Below are positions 47,267 to 59,413 of a DNA stretch of 64,000 nt, in pieces. The translations under genes and the position numbers were made by a program. The notes beneath the pieces were generated by a model. That model was not told the origin of the DNA and made no database searches. It saw only the letters and a program-made list of their open reading frames with translations. Position 1 is the first letter of the stretch, and each line of letters opens with the position of its first letter. Source of the stretch: Diphasiastrum complanatum (lineage: Eukaryota; Streptophyta; Lycopodiopsida; Lycopodiales; Lycopodiaceae); the NCBI GenBank assembly GCA_029204225.1, contig CM055095.1, positions 41,597,719 to 41,661,718 on the forward strand, given 5' to 3'.

Positions 47267-47505
47267 GCTTGGAATTCATTGAAGAAGCTTTATGAATCCA
47301 AGTCTACTTCTAGAGTGTTGACTCTAAGAAGAAAAATCTTTTCTTGTTTGCAAAAGAATGAAGAAAGTCCAAGTACTTTTGTTTTGAGAATGAAAGCATT
47401 GAATGATGAGTTAGCTTGCATAGATGAAAGCATTAAGGAAGGAGAGCTTATTCAAGTGATTCTTAATGGCTTGTTGGATGCTCATGCTAACATTGTTCAA
47501 AGTAT
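47267..47505 (+). mobile_element. Copia element B, gag continuation (fossil)
   Basis: Gag sequence (STSRVLTLRRKIFSCLQ, GLLDAHANIVQS) resumes right after the gag-only element. It ends near 47505, where unrelated Gypsy leader sequence begins. Confidence 0.7.
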
Positions 47506-48649
47506 TGTTGTATTTTGGTATTTTCATCCATGGTGCTCTCTGGACTGCTTGCAAGGGAGCGACGGATATGGGTTGGCCCATTGGAACCATTGGTGCTGGT
47601 TCCGGTTCAATCTCTTGTTGCACAATTGCTAATTTGTGAAGGTGCGGTGCTTGATTTGCTATCCTTCATGCTATTGATCGTCCCGATATCATATTCATCT
47701 GATGGTGGGTTCCAAAGTGATTGGAATGTACTTATACAGTAGGATGCAGTCTGAATCTCTAAGGATATGATCAATCTGATCAACCGGAAGTGAATTTTAG
47801 GCCCTTTATGGTGGTTTTTCCTTGATAACTTTTTACTCCTTGCACTGATTGATCTGAGATTTTGACAATAGCTGGACAGATCTTTCCATTGATCTATCTA
47901 CAAGGGTTCTCTTGTGCGAGGATTGGCCGTGCGAGGGTTCTTTAGCTATTTTTGTAGGTAAAAAACTTGATATCTTTCGAATCTCTGGGAAGTAGCTCTT
48001 GCAAGGCTCACAGTAGCTGGATCTAGGTCAGATCTCACTATAAAATTCTCTACAAAAGTTAACTCTCGCAAGAAGTGAAAATTTCACTGTCTACGAGGGT
48101 CCAAAACCACTCACGACACTTAGACATCAAACTAATTCTTGCAAGCTTCTCTGTGTCCTGGTCTCACTGAGATGGAACTTCAGAATCCTCTGCGAGAGTT
48201 CTTATGAAGATTTGAATTTTTTTGGATTTTTTCAAGGGTTTTTTGAATTTTTTATGATTTTTCTCTGATTTTTACAATCTATTTGGAACTAACTCTCGCA
48301 AGATTCTATGCAGGTCTGGGACAATACCCTGGAGCTGCTGCTATCATGCAAGGGCTAATTCTCACTGATTCTGGAGATATAAAAATCTGATGAGATTTTA
48401 GGCTCTTTTTCCCTCCAAATTCCAGATTAGTGTGTTTTTTGGGTTTTTTGGCTGGTTGGTTTGGGTTTCAAGCCCTTAGAGGCTGTTCAAGGCCTCCTCT
48501 ACCCTCTCACACCTCCTCCGCTAGCTGTGAATAGTCCAAACACAAAAAAATACAGAAAAATAACTCTAAACTCCCAAAAATCTACCTAAAACTACTCTAA
48601 AAAGCAAGAAAATAGCTAAAATGCAACTAAACTAGTTAGTGAAAACCTA

Positions 48650-48666
48650 CCCCCGGCAACGGCGCC
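48650..48666 (-). other. Primer-binding site, tRNA-Asp type
   Basis: TGGCGCCGTTGCCGGGG on the minus strand, one base from the LTR end. Confidence 0.85.
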
Positions 48667-48667
48667 A

Positions 48668-49487
48668 CTGTAGGGTCAAAGATCTTGCGTAGTATAGCCT
48701 TCCCGCCTGTCAACAAGGGTTAGATCACTGGATAAGTATCTAATTATGCATAGATGCTATTTTTAGTTAGTTTCCTACTTTCTCCCTTAACTCTACTCAC
48801 CACTAACACTACTCTCCCTTAACTCTACTCCTCTACACTAACATTCATCATGACTGTAGATAAAAGGAAAAGGATGATTAGAAAAGATGGATGGAAAAGA
48901 AGATAGAAGAGAGAGATAGAGGGAGGGTGGAGGTTAGCTCAAATGCACATTATACTTGCTAAAGGAGAAACATAAACTATTGAAACCAAAAAGCATGAAC
49001 TTGAGAACAATTGAAAATAACAAGGGCAATAGCAAACATTGGATTGCAAATGAGGATGCTTCTCTTCCAAAATTGGTAGAGTTTCCTCCTTCTCATTAAG
49101 CATCAAAATAGTGTACAAATGGTGTCTTTTTATAAAATGGGGAAGGCCCTTGCCCCTCAATCCTATTGGCTAATATTCACAATGATCCTATCCATTCATC
49201 TTGGACCCAACTTGATCCAAGGGTCCACAAAAAGTACATTGGTAATCACAAGATTCATGTGAGTCCCAATTTGGACCCAACTCTAAAAAGTAATCTCTAA
49301 GTTTAAAAATGACTTTGGGCCTCTAGTTTTATTTTAATTCCAAGGCCCAAGTCAAGTTTATTTTATTTACAACTTTACTTGCGTGCTCATTGGGCCATGG
49401 GCTTACGCGCGCAGGATGCCATGCCCTCGCAACACATTTTATTGGATGATTTTATTTATTTACACTTTGTTGGGAATACCCCCAACA
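48668..49487 (-). repeat. LTR of Gypsy L
   Basis: 820 bp; ends are a short inverted repeat (TGTTGGG/CCCTACA-like); the primer site adjoins it. Confidence 0.75.
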
Positions 49488-52064
49488 CTCATCTTCTTCA
49501 TCCAACAAAGTTAGGATCATCTACAAGTTCAATGATTCTAACTTCTACATCTGGGAGCTAAAACTCTGGATGATGCTGATAGATAGAGACCTATGGGATG
49601 TTGTAGACGGGTAGGATCTGAAACTAGAAAAAGACGTTCATCAACAATTAGCTAAGACATGGAAGATCAAGGATCAGAAGGACCTAGCATGTATCACGTT
49701 GAATCTAGCCGACTCCCAGATTTCCCACGTTATCACATGCAAGTCCTCTAAGGATGCATTTGATTTGCTATCAAATCTCTATGCGAATCATGATGTAACC
49801 ACACGGTTGTACCTTAGAAAGAAGTTCTTCACTTTTAGAATGTCTGATACTATAGCCATTACTTCTCACATCAATAACTTCAAATCATTGTTAGATTAGT
49901 TATCAAATGTAAGATGTGCTATTCAAGATGATGGCATTGTTATGACCTTGCTTTCTTCCTTACCAAAGTCCTATGAACACTTTGTTGTAATGATTTCCAC
50001 ACAACCTGATCTCACTCTTCTAAAGGTGATTGGCCATCTTTTTCAAGAAGAAATGCAGAGAAAGACCAGCGATCTATCAGTCAAAGACAAATCCCTAGCT
50101 CTATATACCAAGAAGAAAGACTATTCCAAGGACAAGAATCAAGTGCATCAGTAGCAGCAGCAGAAGCCTCATACTCAAGCTGAAAATAGTGGCTCGTGCA
50201 AGAAGCTCTTTTGCAGATATTGTAAGAGAGCGAATCACGACATCAAAGAGTGTCGCACCCTCATATGCACCGAGGCAAAGAAGCAACAACAACAACAACC
50301 TAACTCTATCAATGTGGCGGAATTCAAGGAGCACACTTCTAATAAAGACAAATCATTAGAATTGTTAATGGCTTACAACAGTAGCAGTGAAGACTGCGAC
50401 AATTGGTACCTAGATAGCGGCTACCCAACACATGACACCTTGATGAGAGTGGTTTACTGAATACGAAGCTTATACCAGAGATCAACTCATATATCTTGGA
50501 GATTCAATCACATCCACGTTGAAGGCAAAGGAACAATCAAGATAGTGTTCAAGAACACTCTCTCTATTTCTATTCCAAATGTCTTTTACGTACCTCAGCT
50601 ATCAAGAAAAAAAATAACTGATGCGAGCTACTCTGTTACTTTCTCATTTGAACAGTGTACAATCTTCGATAAAGATACTACCCTACGTACCTGTACTAGA
50701 GTCATAAATGTATATGTATTATCTAACTCAATTGCATTAGCTAGTAGTTCAAATGAAAATGTAAACGATTATGCTATAATGTGGCATAGTCAATTTGGAC
50801 ACGTGAATACAAGATCACTTTCTTACATGCGTTGTAATAATTTAGTTGATGGATTGCATTTTCCTCATTCATAAGATAGATTTTTTTTTTTCTGTGAATA
50901 TTGCATCTATGGGAAACACTTTAGAATCAAATTTCCCAGATCACATTCCATCAAAACAAAACATGTATTGAATTTTGTACATAGTGATCTTTGTGGTCCA
51001 ATGCCAACTCCATCCTTAGGAGATGCAATTTATTTTATCATCATCATAGATGATTATTCTAGATGGTCTACAGTCATGTTCATTACACACAAATCAGAAG
51101 CCTTTGAGTGCTTCAAGAGATTCAAGGCCATGGTTGAGACTCAAACATCTACAAAGGTGAAAGCATTGAAAGCACTCGAATTGCTGGTGGCGGCGAGTAC
51201 CTCTCTAATTAGATGTTCGACTACCTGGCTAAACATGTCATTCGAAGACAACAAGGTTCTCTTGTTCGTCTCAATAGAATGGAACTGCAGAAAGGAAGAA
51301 TCAGACGCTTCTTAAACCAACCAGATCAATGCTATACCAATCGTGCCTACTTGCGAAGTTCTGGACAGAAGCTACTGCCACAGCCTATTACGTACAGAAT
51401 AGATCCAGCACTAAAGATGTCAACATCAAAACTCCTCATGAAGTATGGCATGGACACAAGCCTAGTGTCATCCATTTAAAAAATCTTTGGTTGTATATGT
51501 TTCGTTCATGTTCCTAAACAACTTAGGAAGAAGCTGGATCATAGGACAAATAAATGTATTTTCATTGGCTATCCCCATGAACATAAAGCTTAAAAATTTA
51601 TGATCCAGCCACCAATGTAGCATTTGTTTCTTTTCATTAATTAAAGTGATAAGTACAATGATACTATAGATCCATGAGCTAACACAATGCTCAAACATGA
51701 TTGGACCATATTTTTGCCACCTCTTAATCCTATTGGACCATTAATCCATTCATTTCTTGATTCTATTGGACCATTCATGGATCCACCTCTAAATCCTATT
51801 GGACCATTCATGGTTCCACCTCTAAATCCTATTGGACCTCTTGAACTTCATCAAACAAAAGCATTACACTTGTTTACTATCCATTTATCTCGAGTTTTGC
51901 CTCCTACACTACTTTGGCTCAAAAGTGGCATTACATGTGGAATTGGACAAATTGCCATCTATGCCAAATTTGACCCTATCAACATCCTACACCAGATGAT
52001 TGATACAAAAAAGTATAAGACCCCTATAGCTAACATAGATAACCTTTTTGCATTTATCTATTGA
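49488..52064 (+). mobile_element. Copia element C (fossil)
   Basis: Gag from about 49510 (LVDGLHF-type element; ITLNLADSQISHVITCKSSK near 49700), protease (WYLDSGYPTHDT, 50406), integrase (MWHSQFGHVNTRSL, 50779; FVHSDLCGPMPTPSLGDAIY, 50971; TPHEVWHGHKPSV, 51434) to about 51600, then a proline-rich repeat. No LTR is seen on either side. It is broken many times. Confidence 0.7.
51700..51860 (+). repeat. Short tandem repeat encoding PPLNPIGPFM-like units
   Basis: About four imperfect units of roughly 33-39 bp with the core CTAAATCCTATTGGACCA. They lie within a 126-codon open reading (51687-52064) at the end of Copia C. Confidence 0.7.
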
Positions 52065-52069
52065 AGATT

Positions 52070-53930
52070 AAGCATTGACCTTGAGATTACTCCAAGATTA
52101 GATCTATGCTTGATGAAGGCACTCTTGCTCAAAGGCTTGGTGAGTAGATTAGCAATACAAGAGGATGTGTTGACATGCTCCAAATAGATTTCTCCTCCAA
52201 TAAGCTTTTCTCTCACAAAGTGATGTCTAGTCCGTGTAGCCAACAATGGATAGATCTTCACTTTTATAAAGTAGACCATAGTCACAAGATGAAAATACAT
52301 ATCTTAGAATCCTCTTGGCCATCTTCCAATGATGGATCTTGGGATCTTGCATAAATTGACTTAATTTGTGCACACAAAAACTCAAATCGGGCCTAGTGAT
52401 AGTAAGCCAAATCAAGGAGCCTATAAGACTCCTAAAAAGTGCATTAGAGGAGTTTTGAGTTCCAAAAAGACCCTTTAAGAATTCGTGCAAGATGTCTTTT
52501 TTATTATTAAAATATTATAACACTAATACTTTTGACTTGCCATAACTTTTTAATCGTAGCTCAAAAGTTGCCATCTAACATATCATTGGAAAGCCCTTGT
52601 CGAGCAATTACTAATGCACCAAACTCCGCTAAATTCGGACTTACCACCAAAATGTTATGCCATTTTTAGTATGGAATCAAAATGTGGACTCAAAAAGTTA
52701 CGTTACGTGGATTTCAAATTTGAGTGTTTTGATTGGTCCATGTGTAAGAAAAATTTGAGAAAAAATATAAAAAGAATCTTTACAAAGGGTCTTTTTGGGA
52801 TTTAGAACTCCTCTAATGGTGATGTCCTCGACGGATCTTTCATCACCTTTGTTAGGATCTCTCACAATTTGCTCCATTGGAGTATCTATGCTCTTATAAT
52901 TTTCCATTTGGAATTTTTTCAACATAGAATGAGCATACCTAGATTGACATATAAAAACAAAATCATCATGAAAGTCAATCTCTAGGTCTAGTATGTAATG
53001 GATCTCTCCTAGACCTTGCATTTTAAACTCACTTCCAAGTGCTAGCTTAGTTTCTTTAACTAGCATGATACAACTTCCACAAAGAATAATGTCATCAACA
53101 TAGATTAGAAGAATGACAATATTACTATCAACAAGCTTTAAATACATGGAAGGATCATAGTCCCTAAGGTCAAATCCTAGTGAGATAAGAAAAGTGTTGA
53201 GTCTTGAATACCATGATCTTGGTGCTTGCTTTAGTCCATAAAGACTTTTGAAGAGCAAGCACACTTTGGACTCATCCTTGATGAATCCTTGAGGTTGTTC
53301 CATATAGATCTCCTCCTCAAGATAACCATTTAAAAAAGCATTGGATACATCTAATTGAAACACCTTCCATTTGAAAAAACAAGCAAGAGAAATAAGAATT
53401 CTTATTGTCACCATCTTTGCAACAGGTGCAAAGGTCTCCTCATTGTCAAGGCCATGGATTTGAGCAAATCCTTTGGCACATAATCTTGCCTTGAACTTGT
53501 TGATGGTGCCATCATGATTGTACTTGATCCTAAATACCCACTTGCAACCAATCACATGCTTGTTGGATTGTAGATCCCAAGCTCCCAAGTAAGGTTGGTG
53601 ATCAATGCATCATACTCTTACTTCATGGCATCATACCACTCCTTGGTATTGAGTGCCTCTTGTACATTCTTTGGCTCTTTATGAGAAACAAAAAAAGCAT
53701 AATTAGTGGAATCAAGATCCACTTGCTTGCCTTTATCAACATATTAGAGCCTCTTAGGCTCGGATGTACCTCTCATGGATTCTTCTTGGTGAAAAAAGAA
53801 GCTCTTGAGATTGGGGTCTCTGATATAAGAGAGCTTATATCCCCTTTTCTCGAGATAAGCTTCCTTTTGAAAAACTCTATTCCCTATAATGAAGTCGGGC
53901 TTAGTGACAAGCCTCATCTAATAACAATAC
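52070..53930 (-). mobile_element. Copia element D (fossil), reverse transcriptase and RNase H
   Basis: Minus strand: a long open reading with reverse transcriptase (CKWVFRIKYNHDGTINKFKA, FQLDVSNAFLNGYLEEEIYM, LLIYVDDIILCG; 53588-52820) and RNase H pieces (TITRPDLSFCVHKLSQF, 52410; HVNTSSCIANLLTKPLS, 52170). A MITE (52442-52818) lies between. LTRs and gag are absent. It has few breaks outside the MITE. Confidence 0.8.
52442..52818. mobile_element. MITE copy (CATTAGAG family), 377 bp
   Basis: CATTAGAGGAGTTTTGAG at the left and GAACTCCTCTAATG at the right, with AAAAAGACCCTTT and its complement just inside: the same family as 39193-39556 but in inverted orientation. It sits inside the reverse-transcriptase/RNase H region of Copia D. 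Flanks give at best a 3-bp duplication (GTG). Confidence 0.8.
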
Positions 53931-54157
53931 TCATCTAGCTACCCTACCTGAAAGATCAGGTTCATTCACTAAATGTTTCATTACATAGTGATCTACGTGA
54001 AAAACAAAAGGGTATCCTAAAAGATAATGTCTAAATTTTTTTACCGAATAAATCATTCCTAGTGCTTCACGCTCTGTAGCAAAATAGTTCTTTTTTGATG
54101 CAGCGAGTTGTCTACCCGCATAATAAATTGGGTGATCTATATTTTGGTCATCTTTCT
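53931..54157 (-). mobile_element. Gypsy element I, RNase H part (fossil)
   Basis: Minus-strand RNase H (PIYYAGRQLAASKKNYFATE, FRHYLLGYPFVFHVDHY). It is separated from the reverse-transcriptase part (from 59414 rightwards) by the inserted LTR element Y. Confidence 0.8.
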
Positions 54158-54989
54158 TGTGAAAAATGCAAAAATAAGCTTGGTAGAGGCCAAAAATCTT
54201 GTATATAGATAAACACACATGTGTGGAGCCTGTTCCCACGTGTGAAAATAGTGTACTTTTCATGTACCATAATCATATAGGTCGTACATATGATTTAATT
54301 CAAGTTCTAGTGGCTAAAAAGGCCAAAAACTAGTTTTCTAGATATATGACACATGGCATCAATCTATTGATTGCATGAGCCAAATATTTTGGTTAGGTGT
54401 CACATCCCATGTGTAGAGGACAGTTCACATGTGTGGAATAAGCTGAAGTAGGCGAATTTGGACTTCTAGAAGATTTCCAAGTAGATCTCCATATAGAAGA
54501 AAAATGGACCAAAAGTGCTCAAAATAGAAGGTTTTGTCCAAGTGTCAGTTTTGCATGATGAATCATCATATGACAAATCACCTTCACACATGTGGGATCA
54601 GAGGGATGATCAGTACCATGAGCTCCCACTTATTGTATATATAGAGCCACATTTGGCCATAATCAGTGTGAGACACCAATCTTGGTTTTGAAAGCAATTT
54701 TGAGTGATTCTCTCCATTTGTCTACATTTGTTTTGATTGTTTTGAGGTTCTATCAATGTGTACATGATTTTCAGGTTGGAGTCCGTACTCAGATAGTGTT
54801 TCACACGTGTGAAACCATAAAGTACACTTACCTTCAATTAATAATTGTTCTTGTTAGGATTTTGTGTCTAGAATTGATCTAGATTGATCTTAATCTGAAG
54901 TAGATTGATAGATCAAGTAATCTGACAACCAATCCCTCTTGAGGATCAGACTAGGATTCACTCTTGGTCCTTTTTGTACTTTTTGCACA
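54158..54989 (+). repeat. 5' LTR of element Y
   Basis: 832 bp, TGTGAAAAATGC to TTTTGCACA; G-box palindrome at 54802-54811 and related copies near 54212 and 54236. Confidence 0.85.
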
Positions 54990-55002
54990 TGGTATCAGAG
55001 CC
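54990..55002 (+). other. Primer-binding site of element Y
   Basis: TGGTATCAGAGCC, initiator-Met tRNA type. Confidence 0.85.
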
Positions 55003-56502
55003 TAGTACAAGAGGTTTTGTTGAAATTGATAGGGTTAATCCAAATCAAAGCCAAAATTAGCAGTTTTTTGGAAACTAGTCAAATTTTGTGTAGCGAGTTG
55101 GATTTGATAGCTATCCTCAAAATTTTTGGTACAGATCTTGTTGTGGGCTGTAGGAACTCTTTTCACACGTGTGAGTCTGTACAGCTCCGGTTTTGGCTGA
55201 GAAATTTAAAAAATTTGTAGAATTTGACTCACATACCCATTTTGAGTGATTTTTGGTGCAAAATCAAGTGTTTTCTATAGTAAATCTAATCCTTTGATTA
55301 GTTCTTGGATTGGATCAGTCGAAAAATTAAAATTGAAGCTTGAAATAGGTGTATTGATTTATCTTCTCTGATTTTTTGAGTGTATGTTGAAGTTAAGAGA
55401 GATTTTGCTAAAAATCATAGATTAAGGAGTGATATGCAAGGTGAGAGGTTGAAATCCATTGTACCATCACTCTAGATTTTTTCAAGAGTGATAGGGTCAA
55501 GTTTAGCAGCATCAATTTGCTAGAAAACATCTTTGGATCTGTCCTCCAAGTGAAACCTTTGAGAGTTTCTAGTGCATATAGAGCATCTATACAAATCTTT
55601 TGTAGAATTTGACATAGATTGGCTTAAATTGAGTTCTAGAAAAGAGATTGAGATCCAAGTCACATTCTTCAACCCTATTCAATTTGTTTGAGTGATTGTA
55701 AGGTTTGAAAAGAGTCATTAAGGTGTCTATGACAAATGTGTAGAGAGAGATCCAATTTTCTAAGAGTTCCTTCCTTTGTAGAGGGCAAGATCTAGAAGCT
55801 CATTATGTGTTGTTATTGGTGGAGAGTTTGTCTCTTCCTAGGTGATCAAATCTTTCTAAGTGGCATTAGCTCTTTGAAGCACAATATCTTAGTGAGAAAA
55901 ATCACAACTTTTGATTTTGAATTTCATTCCAAGTCTTAAAAGGTAGAGTAATTAAGGAAATCCAATAGGAGTGATCGAATTCAATTTGTTGAGCAAAAAT
56001 TGACATAGTATGTATGAAACTCAAATTAGTTCTATTCAACTTTCTTTGTGAGAGTGTGAGGATCAATTTGAGATCCCATTGGATGTCTAGAATCAGGAGG
56101 AGTCCATATTTGAGTATTCATGCATGGTTGAGATCTTTGTGAATCTCTAGTTGTCTAATTTTTTAAGCTTTGTGAAAAATTGGTGGTATAGTTTGTTGTC
56201 AAATCAAATCAAATTCATTCTAAATCTCAAGTGTGAGATTATTTGGGTCAAGAGTGAGTCCAAAAGAAGTGATTAAGATTGATTTTCATGATCTTTTTCA
56301 TATCCATTTCAACTTTCAAAAGAAAGAGTCATTGGTATTTGATGAGTCCAATAGGAGATTGGATCTGATTTCTTTAGTGATTTGATTCAAAGATTGTGTG
56401 CTTTTGTCTTAGTGATCAAAGCAAAGTTTCCAAGTGACTAGTCATTACTGTGAAGATTGACTCTTAGGTTTGTGAGCTAGATCTTTTGTAGATCCTTCTA
56501 GA

Positions 56503-58271
56503 TTGTTGAAGATGTTTAAATCTAGTCTCTTGAAAGTCACAAATTACATTTGTAGAATCATATCACAGGTTTTTATTCACATGGCATCAATAGGTGGCAT
56601 CCTATTGAAGGAAAGAAAGGATTCTGAGTGCAACCTTTGTGGCAAGGGAGGATATTTTTTCTCAAGATGCTACAAAAAGAAGACCAGTCCATCCAAGGAG
56701 AACCAAAGCAAGGGGGCCGAAGTGAAGGATGGAGCTTCAAGTTCAAAATGCAAATACAAGAAGGACAAGTCCAAGGAAAGGTGTTTCCTTTGTGGAAAGG
56801 TGAATGAGGCTTGGAGTCTCACAAGGACTTGCAAGATTTGTCTTCAAGGGTCCATCACAACACATGTAAATTTTTTTGGAATTTTTCATTTGGAAGTGCA
56901 TTGTTTGGTTCAAAATGAAAAGATAGATGTCACTTTCACGAAAGTAACTTGGATTTATTTTATGTCCTTGGAAAGTATTTTGCTTGGAACTTTGGACAAG
57001 TTCAAACTTATTGTCCAAGAGAAATCATTCAAGAATAAGGAGCAATCACAAAATGAAAATAGTTTGATTTATGCTCTCATGTCAACTTATAAAGAACCAT
57101 TTTGCTTTGAAGAGATTTTTGTATCTCAAAGGTGGATTAAGGCAATACTAGTTGAGTGTGATGCCTTAAAAGATAGCAAAATATGTTTTCCTTGTAAGAT
57201 TACATCAGTTATGAAGTCAAGGAAATGGAAATATCTTCATAATGTAGGATCTTTTGGTTTCAATAAGATCATGAATGATGTGTTCATTCATAAAGATAAA
57301 AATTGTAAGTTTTCAATCTTAAAAGCAAGTTGTAAACTTCTTATGAGAATAAGTGAGGCATCCAAAGTGGACACTTATATCCACAAGCAAGTAGTTAGCC
57401 TTATTGAGATGGAAATACCTTTTGATTTCAATATTGGAAAATCATGCCAAGTTGTAGTGATTTTTGGACTTATGTTTCTAGCATAAGTAATCTTGATAAT
57501 CATAGGAAGTGCATATCGAATGGTCATACTTGTTGTGATCATTATGAGACATGGAGGTCTCGGATTTCCATCAAGAAAGAGCACCATGAAGAGGATCTTA
57601 AGGAGTCATCTCAAGGTTCAAATGTGCCAAGGATTGAGGAGGAGAATCCTTCTCAAGGTTCAAGTGTGCCAAGGATTGAGGAGGAGAGACCTTCTCAAGT
57701 TGAGATTCCAAAAAGAAACTCAAGAAACATGGTTGAGCCCATGTGGCTCACATTTCAAGGGAAAGAGGAGCATATCTCATGTGGTATATATCTCATACTT
57801 ACTTCTCTTATGTCATTTGATAAATCAATTTGCTTTAGTGAGATCATTGCATCTCAAAATTGGAGTAAAGCCATACTAGTTGAGTATGAAGTCTCTCTTG
57901 AAAACATAGATGATGTTCTTAAAAGGTTGAAATTGATTTTAAATCAATTAGAAAGCAAATGGTTATTTCATCAAATGTATGCTCTTGAGTCATGCAAGAG
58001 CAAAAGTGATTTGTTCACTCATAGTTTGAAAATTTGTATTGAGGCAAATTGTAAACTCTTTATGAGAGTAAGTGAATCATCTTATAAAGACACTTATCTC
58101 TATCATGAAGTATTTAGCCTCATTGGATTTGCAATTAGCATGGTAAACAAGCATGAAGATATGATGCAAACACTTTGTTATTATAGCATGCATAGTCTTG
58201 CCAATTTGGATGAGACTAATTCTCTAGATCGTGGTAGCATGATGCTAGATCTTTGTGATCCTAATAAATAA
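56503..58271 (+). CDS. Zinc-knuckle and duplicated unknown module of element Y
   Basis: Two overlapping open readings (56503-57486 and 57444-58271) in different frames. The first opens with two cysteine clusters (CNLCGKGGYFFSRC near 56630, CFLCGK near 56780) like retroviral zinc knuckles, then one copy of the shared module (SQRWIKAILVE; CKLLMRISEASKVDT, near 57345). The second has CCDHYETWRSRI, two copies of a short SQGS-VPRIEEE repeat, and a second module copy (SQNWSKAILVE; FTHSLK; CKLFMRVSESSYKDT, near 58075). No enzyme domain is recognised. Element X has the same motifs once. Confidence 0.55.
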
Positions 58272-58585
58272 AAAAGAAATCTTTATTTTCTCATGGAGGA
58301 GCATGCACATGAAGAAGGAGCAAGCCTCAAAGTCAAGCATCTACATGAAATTTGGAAGGAATCGATTTTGGAGGTGCTAGGATGGTGCAAAGCTCTCAAG
58401 GTCATCAAAGATGTCAACATCAAAGAAGCACTATCATGGATATGGTGATTTCAGATCAACATCAAGCTCATTGGCTGATCTTTACAACTTTTGAACCAGC
58501 AAAGGCCAATTTAGCCCATGGAGTCAAGCTCAAGATCATCATGTTTTCCATCAAGCTAGATCTACCAAGCTAGATTTTTGAGGAG

Positions 58586-59413
58586 TGTGAAAAATGCAAA
58601 AATAAGCTTGGTAGAGGCCAAAAATCTTGTATATAAATAAACACACATGTGTAAAGCCTATTCACACGTGTGAAAATAGCGTACTTTTCATGTACCATAA
58701 TCATATAGGTAGTACATATGATTTAATTCAAGTTATAGTGGCTAAAAAGGCCAAAAACTAGTTTTCTAGATATATGACACATGGCATCAATCTAATGATT
58801 GCATGAGCCAAATATTTTGGTTAGGTGTCACATCCCATGTGTAGAGGACAGCTCAAACATGTGGAATAAGCTGAAGTAGGCGAATTTGGACTTCTAGAAG
58901 ATTTCCAAGTAGATCTCCATATAGAAGAAAAATGGACGAAAAGTGCTCAAAATAGAAGGTTTTGTCCAAGTGTCAGTTTTGCATGATGAATCATCATATG
59001 ACAAAGCACTTTCACACATGTGGGATCAGAGGGATGATCAGTACCACGAGCTCCCACTTATTATATAGAGCCACATTTGGCCATAATCAGTGTGAGACAC
59101 CAATCTTGGTTTTGGAAGCAATTTTGAGTGATTCTCTCCATTTGTCTACATTTGTTTTGATTGTTTTGAGGTTCTATCAATGTGTACTTGATTTTCAGGT
59201 TGGAGTCCGTACTCATATAGTGTTTCACACGTGTGAAACCAGAAAGTACACCTACCTTCAATTAATGATTGTTCTTGTTAGGATTTAGTGTCTAGAATTG
59301 ATCTAGATTGATCTTAATCTAAAGTAGATTGATAGATCAAGTAATCTGACAACCAATCCCTCTTGAGGATCAGATTAGGATTCACTCTTGGTCCTTTTTG
59401 TACTTTTTGCACA
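58586..59413 (+). repeat. 3' LTR of element Y
   Basis: 828 bp, about 97% identical to the 5' LTR; palindromes at 58663-58672 and 59226-59235. Confidence 0.85.

Larger units (their letters stand above)
47506..49487 (-). mobile_element. Gypsy element L, LTR and leader (Tat/Athila-like, fossil)
   Basis: Minus-strand LTR (49487-48668, TGTTGGGGGTATTCC to CCCTACA), then a tRNA-Asp-type primer site (TGGCGCCGTTGCCGGGG, 48666-48650) and about 1.1 kb of leader. The coding region is missing. tRNA-Asp priming is typical of Tat/Athila Gypsy lineages. Confidence 0.75.
54158..59413 (+). mobile_element. Non-autonomous LTR element Y, both LTRs present
   Basis: 5' LTR 54158-54989, primer site 54990, long leader (55000-56500), ORF region 56503-58271, purine tract GAGGAG, 3' LTR 58586-59413. 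The two LTRs differ at about 25 of ~830 positions (about 97% identical), older than the 41.7-kb element. Flanks TTTCT (54153-54157) and TTTTT (59414-59418) fit a five-base target duplication with one change. No pol domain. It inserted into Gypsy I. Confidence 0.85.
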
